DNA of 64,000 nucleotides from Nocardiopsis alba DSM 43377 (GCF_000341225.1 NZ_ANAC01000029.1:1-64000), one strand, 5' to 3'; counted from the stretch's first letter, positions 32,928-41,881 are shown. Notes: a model not told the origin generated them from the letters alone. Numbers and translations are program-made.

Positions 32928-33830
32928 CTACACCACACCGTCCTTCAGGACTCGATCGAGCGCCGCCCGGCCCGCCGGCCCCCAGGTCGGCTTACCGCCG
33001 GGCAGGCCCTGGTCGCCGTTGCGGCCCATGAGCATGAGGAACAGGCTCTTCAAGGCGGCCAGACCACGGGCGCGCCGGATCGTCCCCTCGTCCGCTCGCT
33101 CGTACGCGTCGAAGAAGGTCTTGGCGGCACCGTCGGGAAGCAGCACCCAGGCGGCGGCGAGGTCCCAGGCCGGGTCTCCGGCGAGCAGGTCTTCGAAGTC
33201 GACCACGCCCGAGAGCGTTCCGTCCGTGCCGATGGCGTTGGCGGGGTGGAGGTCGCCGTGTACCCAGAACGGCGGGCCCTCCCAGGCGGGAGCGGCGACG
33301 GCGTCCTCCCATACGGCCCGGACCCGGTCGGCGAGATCGTCGGGGACGACCGCGTGGCAGAAGTGGTCGAACCCCTCCGTGTACTCACCGGGATGTCCGC
33401 CGCGGGTCTCACTGATCGGCGCGTCCGCGGGCGCCTCCACGTGGAGGGCGTTGAGGAAGTCGGCCAGGACGACGGCCGCGTGTTCGCCACGATCGATGGG
33501 GGCGCGGTCCAAGGGCTCGCCGGGGATCCAGGTCATGACGGTCCAGGGCCTGGGGAAGCGGGCCGACGGCTCACCGGACCGCACCGGGACGGGGATCGGA
33601 AGGGGAAGGCGCGGGGCCAGGAGGGGCAGCCAACGGCGTTCCCGAAGCTGGAGCCTGGCGGCGTCGTCCATGCGCGGCATCCGCACGGCCAGGTCTTCTC
33701 CCAGACGCCACATCTGGTTGCCCCAGCCGCCCTCCACCTCGTGGATGCTCCGGCCCGCCAGGTCCGGATGCTGTTCGCGCAGCAGGTCGTCGATCAGCTC
33801 GGCGGTGATCTCGATCGGGGCGTCGCTCAT
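32928..33830 (-). CDS. Aminoglycoside phosphotransferase-fold kinase
   Basis: 300 residues. WVHGDLHPANAI is the Brenner motif with the catalytic Asp, and GVVDFEDLLAGDPAWDLAAA is the metal-binding DFG-like block with following stretch. WTVMTWIPGEP lies in the hinge region. Close bacterial relatives phosphorylate aminoglycosides, macrolides or cell metabolites; the sequence alone does not say which. The ATG has no strong ribosome binding site. A small membrane protein follows in the same direction. Confidence 0.82.
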   Translation of the reverse strand: MSDAPIEITAELIDDLLREQHPDLAGRSIHEVEGGWGNQMWRLGEDLAVRMPRMDDAARLQLRERRWLPLLAPRLPLPIPVPVRSGEPSARFPRPWTVMTWIPGEPLDRAPIDRGEHAAVVLADFLNALHVEAPADAPISETRGGHPGEYTEGFDHFCHAVVPDDLADRVRAVWEDAVAAPAWEGPPFWVHGDLHPANAIGTDGTLSGVVDFEDLLAGDPAWDLAAAWVLLPDGAAKTFFDAYERADEGTIRRARGLAALKSLFLMLMGRNGDQGLPGGKPTWGPAGRAALDRVLKDGVV

Positions 33831-33897
33831 GAACGGTCACACTAGCCGGACGAGCCGGCCCCGGTGGTATCGGTGGGCTCTCAGGGGACGACCATGG

Positions 33898-33925
33898 AGG
33901 TCGAGGGCCTTTCGACCCTCGACCT
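33898..33925 (-). terminator. Terminator of the carboxylesterase gene
   Basis: AGGTCGAGGG pairs with CCCTCGACCT (10 bp) around CCTTTCGA, 28 bp past the stop. Confidence 0.6.
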
Positions 33926-33953
33926 GTCCCGTCTCCGCTTCGAAGGGCGTGCC

Positions 33954-35435
33954 CTAGAAGGAGACCTCCCGCCACAGCGCGCGCACGCCGCCGTCCCGAT
34001 CCTCCTTCCGCAGGTCGACGGGCAGGTCCCAGATCCGTACCGGGGTGTCGTCCGGGCCGGCCGCCGCCCACCCGGGGTCGCCGTGCGAGGCGAAATCGGC
34101 CCACGCGCGGATCATGCGTTCCGACAGGTCACGGTGTCGATCGGTGGAGGGGCCGTCCAGGAAGAACGCGCTCTGTCCGGAGTCGAGTTTTCCGAAGACG
34201 AACGTGAGGTCGAGCTCGTGGCAGGCCCCGAGCGCGCCGTCCAAGGCGGGGCTCTCCCAGGTGAATCGGGACAGGAAGGTCCGTCCGCCGGCGCGCGCGT
34301 GCTCCTCGCCGATACGCATGCTGTACTCGGAGAACAGACCGTCCCCGGCGATCGCGTTGTACAGGTCGGACGGGGACGCGCCGGGGAGCAGTGCCCGGTA
34401 CCCGTCGACGGCGTCCTCGCCCAGCCCGAAGGAGACCGCCGCGTGCCTCAGGCCCTCCTCGTCCTCGACGGGGGAGACCGACTCCAACGCCGTGAACAGG
34501 GTCCATTCGTGCTGTGTGTGGCAGACCAGCAGGTCGGTGTCGCGGGCGGCCCCGGAGGCGATCGCGCGTAGCGGGTTCTCGGGCAGCACCTCACCGTCCA
34601 GGATCGGGGCGTAGGGCATCGAGACGTAGTGGTTGAACCCGGCGTTCCGATCGCCCCTGAAATACGCGATCACGGCACGGGTGGCCTTGATGAGGGCCTC
34701 CGGCGGGATGTCGTCCCAAGGGCCCTGACCGAGCGGGACACCGAGCGCGGCGCCGACCCGTTCGGTGACCTCGCGCGCGTGGTCGACGGCGCGGAAGTCA
34801 CTGGGAGCACTATGTGCGATCGCCCTGGTGAACAGTCCGCGCGCCGAGGGCATCGTGAGCAGTGCGGCGACCGAACCGGCGCCCGCCGACTGCCCGGCGA
34901 CGGTGACGTTGTCGGGGTCGCCGCCGAACTCGGCGATGTTGTCGCGCACCCACCGCAGTGCCGCCACCTGGTCGAGGAAGCCCCGGTTGTCGGGGCGACC
35001 GGGGACGTGGCCGAAGCCCTCGAAACCGAGGCGGTAGTTGAGCGAGACGACGACCAGTCCGGCCCGCGCGAGCGGGCTCGCCTCGTACAGCGGCTCGGCG
35101 GCGGTGCCGAAGAGGTAGGCGCCACCGTGGATCCACACCAGTACCGGGAGCGGCCCGGGGTGGTTCCTCGGGGCCCACACGTTGACGGAGAGGTATTCCG
35201 CCTCGTCGTCGGGGGTCCAGGGCGGGGCACCGGGGAACGAATTCGACTGAGGGGAGATCGGTCCGAACCGGGTGGCGTCCCGGATGTCATGCCAGGGAGT
35301 GGGCGGGACCGGGGCGCGGAATCGGGCGGCGCCCGTCGGTGGCCCGGCGTAGGGGATGCCGCGGAAGGCGACGATGTCGTCGGTCAGGGGGAGACCGCGT
35401 ACCCGACCGTTGCGGGTGTGCGCTACGTGATCCAT
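33954..35435 (-). CDS. Type B carboxylesterase
   Basis: 493 residues. AFRGIPYAGPPTGAARFRAP and EYLSVNVWAP are the family's entry signatures, WIHGGAY the oxyanion hole, VAGQSAGAGSVA the Ser nucleophile, and CHELDLTFVFG the catalytic His. This is the para-nitrobenzyl-esterase-like bacterial branch, cytoplasmic, with wide ester specificity. GCGGAG lies 4-5 bp before the ATG. It is divergent from arr by about 150 bp. Confidence 0.9.
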   Translation of the reverse strand: MDHVAHTRNGRVRGLPLTDDIVAFRGIPYAGPPTGAARFRAPVPPTPWHDIRDATRFGPISPQSNSFPGAPPWTPDDEAEYLSVNVWAPRNHPGPLPVLVWIHGGAYLFGTAAEPLYEASPLARAGLVVVSLNYRLGFEGFGHVPGRPDNRGFLDQVAALRWVRDNIAEFGGDPDNVTVAGQSAGAGSVAALLTMPSARGLFTRAIAHSAPSDFRAVDHAREVTERVGAALGVPLGQGPWDDIPPEALIKATRAVIAYFRGDRNAGFNHYVSMPYAPILDGEVLPENPLRAIASGAARDTDLLVCHTQHEWTLFTALESVSPVEDEEGLRHAAVSFGLGEDAVDGYRALLPGASPSDLYNAIAGDGLFSEYSMRIGEEHARAGGRTFLSRFTWESPALDGALGACHELDLTFVFGKLDSGQSAFFLDGPSTDRHRDLSERMIRAWADFASHGDPGWAAAGPDDTPVRIWDLPVDLRKEDRDGGVRALWREVSF

Positions 35436-35553
35436 GTTTCTCCGCTCCGGTACATCGGAACCCCGGTGGGGTGGACCCGGGGCCGCCGGGAAGCGTAACC
35501 GGTCGACCTCTCGTCCAGGTCGCGGAAGCGGGGAGAAACCGGTCTTCTCTCCC

Positions 35554-35582
35554 CTGACCGGTCGGAGGCGGGCCGGTAACCT
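35554..35582 (+). promoter_or_regulatory. Predicted promoter of arr (leaderless)
   Basis: CTGACC and TAACCT are 17 bp apart, and only six bases separate the -10 box from the arr ATG. Transcription would therefore start at or next to the start codon. GGAGGG abuts the ATG and is too close to serve as a ribosome binding site. Confidence 0.45.
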
Positions 35583-35588
35583 GGAGGG

Positions 35589-36011
35589 ATGGTCGATCCA
35601 CTGGACGAGGGGCCGCTCTACCACGGCACCAACGCCGACCTGCGGGTCGGAGATCATCTCACCGCCGGTTTCCGCTCCAACTACCGGCCCGAGATCGTCA
35701 TGAACCACATCTATTTCACCGCGTTGATCGACGGAGCGGGGCTCGCCGCCGAGATCGCCGTCGAACTCGCCTCGGGCGAGGGGACCCCGCGGGTGTACCT
35801 CGTCGAACCGACCGGGGTGTTCGAGAACGATCCGAACGTCACCGACAAGAAGTTCCCCGGCAACCCCACGCGCTCCTACCGGAGCACGGATCCGCTGCTG
35901 ATCGTCGAGGAGGTCACCGACTGGACGCGGCTGAGCCCCGAAGCGCTCCAGATGTGGCGGGAGCGGCTCGCCACCCTTCGCGAGGAAGGCCGCGACGAGA
36001 TCATCAATTAG
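35589..36011 (+). CDS. arr: Rifamycin ADP-ribosyltransferase
   Basis: 140 residues, full length for Arr. YHGTNADL, LTAGFRSNYRPEIVMNHIYF, VEPTGVFENDPNVTDKKFPG and NPTRSYRSTDPL are near-invariant in the family. Arr transfers ADP-ribose from NAD to the C23 hydroxyl of rifampicin and inactivates it. Environmental actinomycetes carry it chromosomally. It is a single-gene unit with its own promoter and a terminator hairpin 20 bp after the stop. Confidence 0.95.
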   Translation: MVDPLDEGPLYHGTNADLRVGDHLTAGFRSNYRPEIVMNHIYFTALIDGAGLAAEIAVELASGEGTPRVYLVEPTGVFENDPNVTDKKFPGNPTRSYRSTDPLLIVEEVTDWTRLSPEALQMWRERLATLREEGRDEIIN

Positions 36012-36030
36012 GGAGACAACCCGACGTTTC

Positions 36031-36065
36031 GAGCCGGGTGCCGATGCGATCGGTGCCCGGCTCGG
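36031..36065 (+). terminator. Terminator of arr
   Basis: CGAGCCGGG pairs with CCCGGCTCG, and the stem continues through two G-T pairs to 16 bp with a GCG loop. Confidence 0.7.
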
Positions 36066-36280
36066 GCGTGGGCGGGGTCTCCGTTCGTGAGATGGGTGAG
36101 AGTGTCCCTCTTCTGCCTTAGGTCGGGAAGTCGACGAAGGCACTCAACCGAAACCGAAACAGAAAAGACGGGAGAAGTCTCCATTTCGATTCCCCGGTAT
36201 TCGGAAAGCGCTCGCTGATTTCTCGTTCCCCGGTTCTTTCGTCGGCTCCGTGGTAGCTTCTCGCGGAAAGAGGGGGAAGG

Positions 36281-37111
36281 GTGTTCGGGGTGCGGTATGC
36301 GGAATGGGATTTTCGGTACGCGTTGGGAAGGCTGGGGTTTTATTCGGACGGGCCGATCAGAATCGGATATCGGGCGGCCACCGTCACCGGTCCCGCGCGC
36401 ATGTCGGACGGAACCCGTGTGTGGGTACGGGTGGGCACCGTGGCCGACCACGTGGTGTGGATGCGCCCGGAATCCATCGAGGAGGCCTCCCGAGAGCTGT
36501 CCTTCCTCGTGCCCATGCCCCACGTCCTGGGCAGCTTCACCTGGTCGAGGCCGGATGTCGACGAGGGTGTCGATCGCCGAGCGCGAGCGCACGTCTTCGC
36601 CTACGTGGAAGGCGCTCCCGTCTCCCCTGAGCCCATGATCCGGGAGGACCCGTCGGTGGACGAGGTGTGGTGGGACGACCTGCGTCGAGCCCATGACCGG
36701 ATCTCCGAGGCCGGCTGGTCGGGGCCAGGACAGTCGGAGCGAAGGGTACGTCGTTGGGTCTCCTCCTTGGCCGGGGAGAGGTTCGCCGACACCGAGATCG
36801 AGTGGATCCCGCAGCACAACAACTTCCACTGGCAGAACCTTCTCGCTCCGAAGCTGACGGTCGTCGACTGGGAGGGCTTTTCCCTGGCCCCGGCCGGTTC
36901 CGACGCGGCGCATCTGTTGATCTACAGCCTCGCCCATCCCCCTACCGCCGACCGTGTGCGTGATCTCTTCTCGGACGTCCTTTCGGGAGAATCCGGAGAA
37001 ATGGCACAGGTGTTCGCCGCCGCGAATTTCCTCACCGCCGTGGAGAACGGATTCCACGACGATCTTCGAGAGCCGATCAGAGACCACGTGAAGAGTCTTC
37101 TCGCCGATTGA
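36281..37111 (+). CDS. APH/choline-kinase-fold phosphotransferase-like protein
   Basis: 276 residues. IPQHNNFHWQNLL stands where HGDLHxxN is expected, and KLTVVDWEGFSLAPAGSDAAHLL matches the DWE/DFG metal-binding block, so the kinase fold is clear. The catalytic Asp of HGD is Asn in HNN, so activity is doubtful or altered. The GTG follows AGGGGG by 4 bp; a second GTG three codons on is possible. The region before it is AT-richer and carries TAGCTT as a possible -10 box. Substrate unknown. Confidence 0.7.
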   Translation: MFGVRYAEWDFRYALGRLGFYSDGPIRIGYRAATVTGPARMSDGTRVWVRVGTVADHVVWMRPESIEEASRELSFLVPMPHVLGSFTWSRPDVDEGVDRRARAHVFAYVEGAPVSPEPMIREDPSVDEVWWDDLRRAHDRISEAGWSGPGQSERRVRRWVSSLAGERFADTEIEWIPQHNNFHWQNLLAPKLTVVDWEGFSLAPAGSDAAHLLIYSLAHPPTADRVRDLFSDVLSGESGEMAQVFAAANFLTAVENGFHDDLREPIRDHVKSLLAD

Positions 37112-37270
37112 TCCCTCTTCGGCGGCTGCCGGAGGCCGGCCGAAAATCCGCGGAGCCGGGGTGTCCCGCTCACCCGGGGCCCGCTTCCGACCCGAGCCTT
37201 CCCTTCGACCGATGGGACCACCGCCCATCGGAACCCCACATTCCCGTCCACCATGGCTGGAGAGACCCTG

Positions 37271-38464
37271 ATGACCGACACGAGCACCCTGACCGAGGAC
37301 ACGATCGCCCACGCGCGCCACACACTGGCCGATCGCCTCTGCGCCGAGGGGACCATCACCGACGCGGCCGTGGAGGAGGCCTTCCGGAACGTGCCCCGGC
37401 ACGCCTTCCTGCCCCACGCGAGTCTGGAGGAGGCCTACTCCGACACGATCGTCTCCATCAAGGACGACGAGAGCGGCAGGTCGCTGAGCTGCGCTTCGAT
37501 GCCCGGCGTCGTCGCGTCGATGCTGGAGCAGGCCCGGATCGAGCCCGGGGCGCGCGTCCTCGAAGTGGGTGCCGGTACCGGATACAACGCCGCTCTGCTC
37601 GGGCGCATAGTGGGGGAGCACGGCCGGGTGGTCACCATCGACGTGGACCGGGACCTCACCGACGACGCGGCCGCCCGTCTCGCCGAGACCGGTGCGACCG
37701 ACGTGGAGGTCGTACTCGGGGACGGCGCTCTCGGATACGAGGCCGGGGCACCCTACGACAGGATCATCGCCACGGTCGGCTCGCACCGGATCCCCGCGGC
37801 GTGGCTGAGGCAGCTCGCTCCCGAAGGTCGGCTCATCGCCCCGGTCCGGGTCGCCGGAGACGTCTCGTACAGCATCGTGTTCGAACGCGACGGTGAGAAG
37901 TGGGCGAGTGTCGACGCCCGACCGGCCACGTTCATCCCGTTGCGGGACTCCGTGGAGGAGGACACCCGTGCCTACCGGTCCATCACCGGTGATGACAGGG
38001 TCACCCTTCAGGTCAACCGGGAGCAGCACGTCACCGACGAGCAGGTGCGCGGCGTACTGGACGAGCCCTCGTCCCTGGTGTGGACCGGCGTCACCATCGG
38101 TGGGATGGAGCCCCGGGACAAGGTGTGGCTCCGGCTGGCGCTGCTACTCGACAATTCCGTCTCCCGCATGTTGGTCGAGCGCGCCGCGATCGTCTCAGGC
38201 CTGGTCGCCCCCGGCCTTCCGTGGGGGGACATGGCCTCGGTACCCGTCGATGAGCGGGGGCTGGCCTACCTCACCGCCCGGGCCCTCACCGCTGATCCGC
38301 GAGGGGAGTGGGAGTTCGGGGTGGTCGGTCACGGAGAGGCCGGGCGAAGGCTCGCGGAGCGGATGGCGGACCTGATCCGGGGGTGGGAGCGCACCGCGAA
38401 GGTCGGCTTCGAAGTGCGCCTGGACGGCGAGGGCCGGACGAGTCTCGACGTGACCTGGGATTGA
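37271..38464 (+). CDS. Methyltransferase, PCMT-like, FxLD-system type
   Basis: 397 residues. FRNVPRHAFLP and SLSCASMPGVVASML are protein-L-isoaspartate O-methyltransferase features, LEVGAGTGYNAALLG is the SAM-binding motif I, and YDRIIATVGSHRIP follows. The extra 180-residue C-terminal domain (from about VTLQVNREQHV) matches the methyltransferases named for the FxLD lanthipeptide system, in which an Asp of the peptide is methylated toward isoaspartate. No lanthionine synthetase or FxLD-type precursor is seen on either side. The ATG is chosen for GGAGAG 6 bp ahead. Confidence 0.78.
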   Translation: MTDTSTLTEDTIAHARHTLADRLCAEGTITDAAVEEAFRNVPRHAFLPHASLEEAYSDTIVSIKDDESGRSLSCASMPGVVASMLEQARIEPGARVLEVGAGTGYNAALLGRIVGEHGRVVTIDVDRDLTDDAAARLAETGATDVEVVLGDGALGYEAGAPYDRIIATVGSHRIPAAWLRQLAPEGRLIAPVRVAGDVSYSIVFERDGEKWASVDARPATFIPLRDSVEEDTRAYRSITGDDRVTLQVNREQHVTDEQVRGVLDEPSSLVWTGVTIGGMEPRDKVWLRLALLLDNSVSRMLVERAAIVSGLVAPGLPWGDMASVPVDERGLAYLTARALTADPRGEWEFGVVGHGEAGRRLAERMADLIRGWERTAKVGFEVRLDGEGRTSLDVTWD

Positions 38465-38468
38465 GGCC

Positions 38469-38501
38469 GGCCGGGGTGCTCTGGAGGAGGGCGCCCCGGC
38501 C
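38469..38501 (+). terminator. Terminator of the methyltransferase gene
   Basis: GGCCGGGGTGC pairs with GCGCCCCGGCC (11 bp, one G-T pair) with an 11-base loop, directly after the stop. Confidence 0.6.
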
Positions 38502-38562
38502 CGCGGGTTCCCTCCGGCGGAGAGCGTCGGCCGCCCACCGCCGGAACGCTCGAGGAGGGGCC

Positions 38563-39474
38563 CTACTCGAAGAAGCCCACTTCCGCCTCGCGCCGCGCAC
38601 GGCCTGTCCGCCCCTCGTGGACGAGGGTGTCCAACAGGGCCAGGGCATCGGTGGAAGGCTCGTCGGCGGGGAAGTAGACCTCCAACCGATGGTCCGGGGT
38701 ATCGGCCTGGAGCCAGACCTGGAAGTGGACCGTCAGCGCGCCCACGAGCGGGTGCCGCAGGCGCTTGGTCCCCTGGGTGCACGCCTTGACCCGGCCGGAC
38801 GCCCACATCGCGGCGAAGTCGGCGTCCTTCATGCACAGCTCGCCGACGAGTTCGGCCAGGCGGGTGTCATCGGGGTACTTGCCGCTGACCAGCCGCAGAT
38901 AGGCGACATAGGTGCGGGCCTCCGCCTCCCAATCGGCGTAGGTCTCCCGCACCCGCGGGTCGAGGAAGAGCAGACGCGGCAGCGAGGGGCGGGTGTGCGG
39001 ATCGTCGGTGTCGAAGGGCAGGTGCGGGGCCAGGAGCGCGTGCCCGGTCGGTGTCCAGGCGAGCGCGTCGTTGCGCCGGCCCAGGAGTACGGCCGGCCGG
39101 TTCCCGAGCGATTCCAGCATCGTCAGGGAGCGCGGGTCCGGATGCTCGGGGCGGGTGCGCGGAGCGGCCTTCACCGGGGAGGGCCTGGCCAGATCGAGCA
39201 GATGCTCGGTCTCCGTCCGCGATAGGCGCAGCGCGCGTGCGATCGCGAGAAGGACCTCGTCCGAGGCGTTGTGGGCCTGGCCCTGTTCGAGGCGGACGTA
39301 GTAGGCGACGGAGACCCCCGCCAGGTGGGCGACCTCTTCACGGCGCAGGCCGGGTACCCGCCGACGTCCGCCCCGGTACTCGACACCGGCCTCGGCCGGG
39401 CTCAGGGCGTCGCGACGCGACTTCAGAAAGCCGCCCAATCCACCTGAACCGCGCGGGCGGGACGAACCACTCAT
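38563..39474 (-). CDS. XRE regulator with MmyB-like ligand domain
   Basis: 303 residues. GGFLKSRRDALSPAEAGVE, then RRVPGLRREEVAHLAGVSVAYYVRLEQG, is the standard XRE helix-turn-helix of the actinomycete MmyB group. The rest, with NDALAWTPTGHALL, YVAYLRLVSGKYPDD and VHFQVWLQADTPDHRLEVYF, is the MmyB-like ligand-binding domain, which in related proteins binds fatty-acid-like molecules. The divergent SDR-type gene 205 bp away is the likely target, a very common pairing. Confidence 0.9.
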   Translation of the reverse strand: MSGSSRPRGSGGLGGFLKSRRDALSPAEAGVEYRGGRRRVPGLRREEVAHLAGVSVAYYVRLEQGQAHNASDEVLLAIARALRLSRTETEHLLDLARPSPVKAAPRTRPEHPDPRSLTMLESLGNRPAVLLGRRNDALAWTPTGHALLAPHLPFDTDDPHTRPSLPRLLFLDPRVRETYADWEAEARTYVAYLRLVSGKYPDDTRLAELVGELCMKDADFAAMWASGRVKACTQGTKRLRHPLVGALTVHFQVWLQADTPDHRLEVYFPADEPSTDALALLDTLVHEGRTGRARREAEVGFFE

Positions 39475-39679
39475 ACGAGCCAGGGTACGTGGATCCTCCA
39501 CGTTCAGCCTGACCCTGTCGGTGGTACGCACGGCGATCACACGATCAAGGGGTGTCTGGTCGCCACGGCGAACGCGCATGAGACTGGCCGTCGGCGACAC
39601 GACCGGCATCACCTCTACGTGCGCGGCGTCGCCCGGCCGCCGATCGTCGCGGCCCACTCGATCCGCTGAGGAAGGACCC

Positions 39680-40774
39680 ATGAACGACCATCGCTCCACC
39701 GCGCTCATCGTCGGTGTCAACGGCATCGTCGGCTCGGAGATCGCGCGCAGGCTCGCGATCCGCGACGACTGGGACGTGCACGGCCTGTCGCGCTCGGCCC
39801 ACGAGCTTCCGCCGAGGGTGCACCCGATCCTCGGCGACCTACGGGACGCTCAGAGCCTCGCCCCGGCCCTGAAGGACGTTCGGCCGACCCACGTCTTCTT
39901 CACCGCCTGGTCGAGGCAGGAGAACGAGGCCGAGAACATCCGCGTCAACAGGGCCATGACGCGCAACCTCTTCGAAGCGCTCGCCCCGGCCGGAACGGTG
40001 CGTCACGCCGCGCTCATGACCGGGTTGAAGCACTACATGGGCCCGTTCGAGGCCTTCGGCACCGGCGAGATGAGCGAGACCCCCTTCAGGGAGGAATCCG
40101 CACGGCTGGACGTGCCGAACTTCTACTACGCGCAGGAGGACGAGCTGTTCGCGGCCGCCGAACGCGATGGTTTCACCTGGAGCGTCCACCGTGCGCACAC
40201 CGTCACGGGGTACGCCGTCGGCAACGCGATGAACTTCGCGCTCACGCTCGCCGTGCAGGGGGCGATCGCCCGCGAGACCGGTACCCCGCTGATCTTCCCC
40301 GGCACCGAACTCGTCTGGAACCACCTCACGGACATCTCCGATTCGCGGGTGGTCGCCGAACAGATGATCTGGGCGTCGACCACCCCCGGCATCGGTGATG
40401 AGGCGTGGAACGTGACCAACGGCGAGATCTTCCGCTGGCGCCGGCTGTGGCCGCGCCTGGCCGACGCTCTCGGTGTCGACTGGGAGGGCCCCACCTCCGA
40501 GCCCCGCCCACTGGTCGGGCAGATGGCCGGAAAGGAAGGGCTCTGGGAGGAGATCGCCGACCGGTACGGGCTCAAGGAGCGCCGGCTCGACCGGGTGGCG
40601 TCGTTCTGGCACACCGACAGCGACCTCGGCGTGGAGGTCGAGGTCGTCGCCGACATGACCAAGAGCAGGCTGGCCGGGTTCGACACCTATGTCGGTACCG
40701 AACGGGCCTTCCTCGACCTGTTCGACCGTTACGAGGCGGACGGCCTGGTGCCCGCGCGGCCTCGCCGGGCCTGA
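39680..40774 (+). CDS. SDR-type reductase, PRISE-like
   Basis: 364 residues. ALIVGVNGIVGSEIARRL is the Rossmann motif, PTHVFFTAWSRQENEAENI and LMTGLKHYMGPFEAFG carry the unusual K of the progesterone 5-beta-reductase/iridoid-synthase group, and FYYAQEDELF the Tyr. Bacterial members reduce enones with NADPH; the physiological substrate is unknown. GAGGAAGGA precedes the ATG by 4 bp. It is transcribed away from an MmyB-like XRE regulator and ends in a terminator hairpin followed by a short T-rich stretch. Confidence 0.85.
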   Translation: MNDHRSTALIVGVNGIVGSEIARRLAIRDDWDVHGLSRSAHELPPRVHPILGDLRDAQSLAPALKDVRPTHVFFTAWSRQENEAENIRVNRAMTRNLFEALAPAGTVRHAALMTGLKHYMGPFEAFGTGEMSETPFREESARLDVPNFYYAQEDELFAAAERDGFTWSVHRAHTVTGYAVGNAMNFALTLAVQGAIARETGTPLIFPGTELVWNHLTDISDSRVVAEQMIWASTTPGIGDEAWNVTNGEIFRWRRLWPRLADALGVDWEGPTSEPRPLVGQMAGKEGLWEEIADRYGLKERRLDRVASFWHTDSDLGVEVEVVADMTKSRLAGFDTYVGTERAFLDLFDRYEADGLVPARPRRA

Positions 40775-40785
40775 TCGTCTTCGAG

Positions 40786-40824
40786 ACCGGCCGGGGCGCT
40801 CTCCTCCAGGGCGTCCCGGCCGGT
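40786..40824 (+). terminator. Terminator of the PRISE-like gene
   Basis: ACCGGCCGGGGCGC pairs with GCGTCCCGGCCGGT (one G-T pair), loop 11 bases, followed by TTCCTT. Confidence 0.65.
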
Positions 40825-40982
40825 TTCCTTGGGCGAGGCGTGTCGGTGGGCGATCGATGATCCCGACCCCGTCGAACCACCCTGACCAGGGTGTTTCGCG
40901 GTGTGTCGAGAGCACATCGATGATGATCGGCGCACACACTGAGAACCGTGTGATGTCAGATGCCCACAGAAAGGGATGAGCC

Positions 40983-41369
40983 GTGGTCCCCGTTCCCACC
41001 GCCGTCGCCGTGCCGCTGGCCGCCTGTGCCCTCGTGGCCTCCACCATCGCTCCGGCGCACGCCGCCACCGAGGGCGCTCTCGTCTGGACCGTGGACGGAG
41101 GATCCGAGGTCGTCGTCGAGACCCCGGAACTCGGCTGCGCGGCCGTCCCCGAGGAGGTCCGCTCCGCACCGGAGAGGGTCTCCAGGTTCCACAACGCCAC
41201 GGACACCGTCGTCCACCTCATCGGCGTCCCGTGCGACCCCGCCCGGGAGGGCGGTGTGCCCAGCGACGCCTTCGAAGGCGAGTACCTGGTGGTCGCCGCC
41301 GGCGGAGTGGTCGGATCGGGCTCCGCGCTGGAGCGGGCGAAGTCCGTCATCATCGGCGACCCCGCCTGA
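40983..41369 (+). CDS. Small secreted protein of unknown function
   Basis: 128 residues. A signal peptide (AVPLAACALVASTIAPAHA, cleavage near residue 27) is followed by a mature part of about 100 residues with two cysteines (ELGCAAV and GVPCDPA) that could form a disulfide. WTVDGGSEVVVETPELG suggests a beta-rich domain. The GTG follows AAGGGA by 7 bp. It is unrelated to the secreted protein at 553. It is the last plus-strand gene before the repeat-bounded cassette. Confidence 0.7.
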   Translation: MVPVPTAVAVPLAACALVASTIAPAHAATEGALVWTVDGGSEVVVETPELGCAAVPEEVRSAPERVSRFHNATDTVVHLIGVPCDPAREGGVPSDAFEGEYLVVAAGGVVGSGSALERAKSVIIGDPA

Positions 41370-41380
41370 GGCATCCGGGC

Positions 41381-41511
41381 GGGCCGCCCGAACGGTCACC
41401 TGCCGAGGCCCCTCAACGCGTCGATCCTCGCCCGGTCCGTTCCCGACCGCTCCAGGATGTCCAAGGCCTGCCCGCCGTTCTTTCTGAGGGCCTCCCGCTC
41501 AAGGATCCAGG
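41381..41511 (+). repeat. 131-bp direct repeat, left copy
   Basis: Aligns without gaps to 44281-44411 at a constant offset of 2,900 bp with 115 of 131 positions identical, including 58 identical bases in a row at the right end. It contains the 3' end of the gene 41396-41881. Confidence 0.8.
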
Positions 41512-41881
41512 CCCCTCTTTCGACGATGCCCTTGCACCTTCTCTCCAGATCGAGGTCGCCCCTTTCCAGCACCTTCTCGTGAGCGACACCGGAAACGATC
41601 TGGAAGATCACCTCGAAGAGGACCGGCTTCACGTGTGACGGGGGATCGCAGGCCAGGGCGGCCATCGCCAGTGAGACCGTGGCCTCGGCCGCTTCGAAGA
41701 GCCGCCCCTGGACGAAGACCGAGTTCTCGATATCCCAGTAGTGGTTCATGGCGTCGTCTTCGGAGGTCTGCGAGACGAGCTCGATCATGCTGTCGGGGAC
41801 GAAGGACGCGTCGCCGGTCAGGGTGTGCAGGGCGGGCCAGTCCCAAAGACGGGCCTCGATCCGGACCAACTGGGGATTCAC
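41396..41881 (-). CDS. Helical protein of unknown function
   Basis: 161 residues, no membrane segment or signal peptide, mostly helical by composition (LFEAAEATVSLAMAALACD, LERRCKGIVERGAWILEREAL). I recognise no family. The start is GTG with a purine-rich GAAAGCGAG upstream. It is divergent from the STAND-Sel1 gene by 95 bp. Its 3' end is repeated, without the rest of the gene, at 44281-44411, on the far side of that STAND gene. Confidence 0.65.
   Translation of the reverse strand: MNPQLVRIEARLWDWPALHTLTGDASFVPDSMIELVSQTSEDDAMNHYWDIENSVFVQGRLFEAAEATVSLAMAALACDPPSHVKPVLFEVIFQIVSGVAHEKVLERGDLDLERRCKGIVERGAWILEREALRKNGGQALDILERSGTDRARIDALRGLGR

Noticed and set aside
32253..33845. 530-codon plus-strand frame
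   Set aside because: Antisense of the APH-fold gene, no recognisable motif.
36008..38029. 673-codon minus-strand frame
   Set aside because: Covers the APH-like and methyltransferase genes in antisense and has no domain or ribosome binding site.
36900..38600. Search for an FxLD-type precursor peptide near the methyltransferase
   Set aside because: No short frame with a leader-like FxLD segment and Ser/Thr/Cys/Asp core was found on either strand in the flanks.
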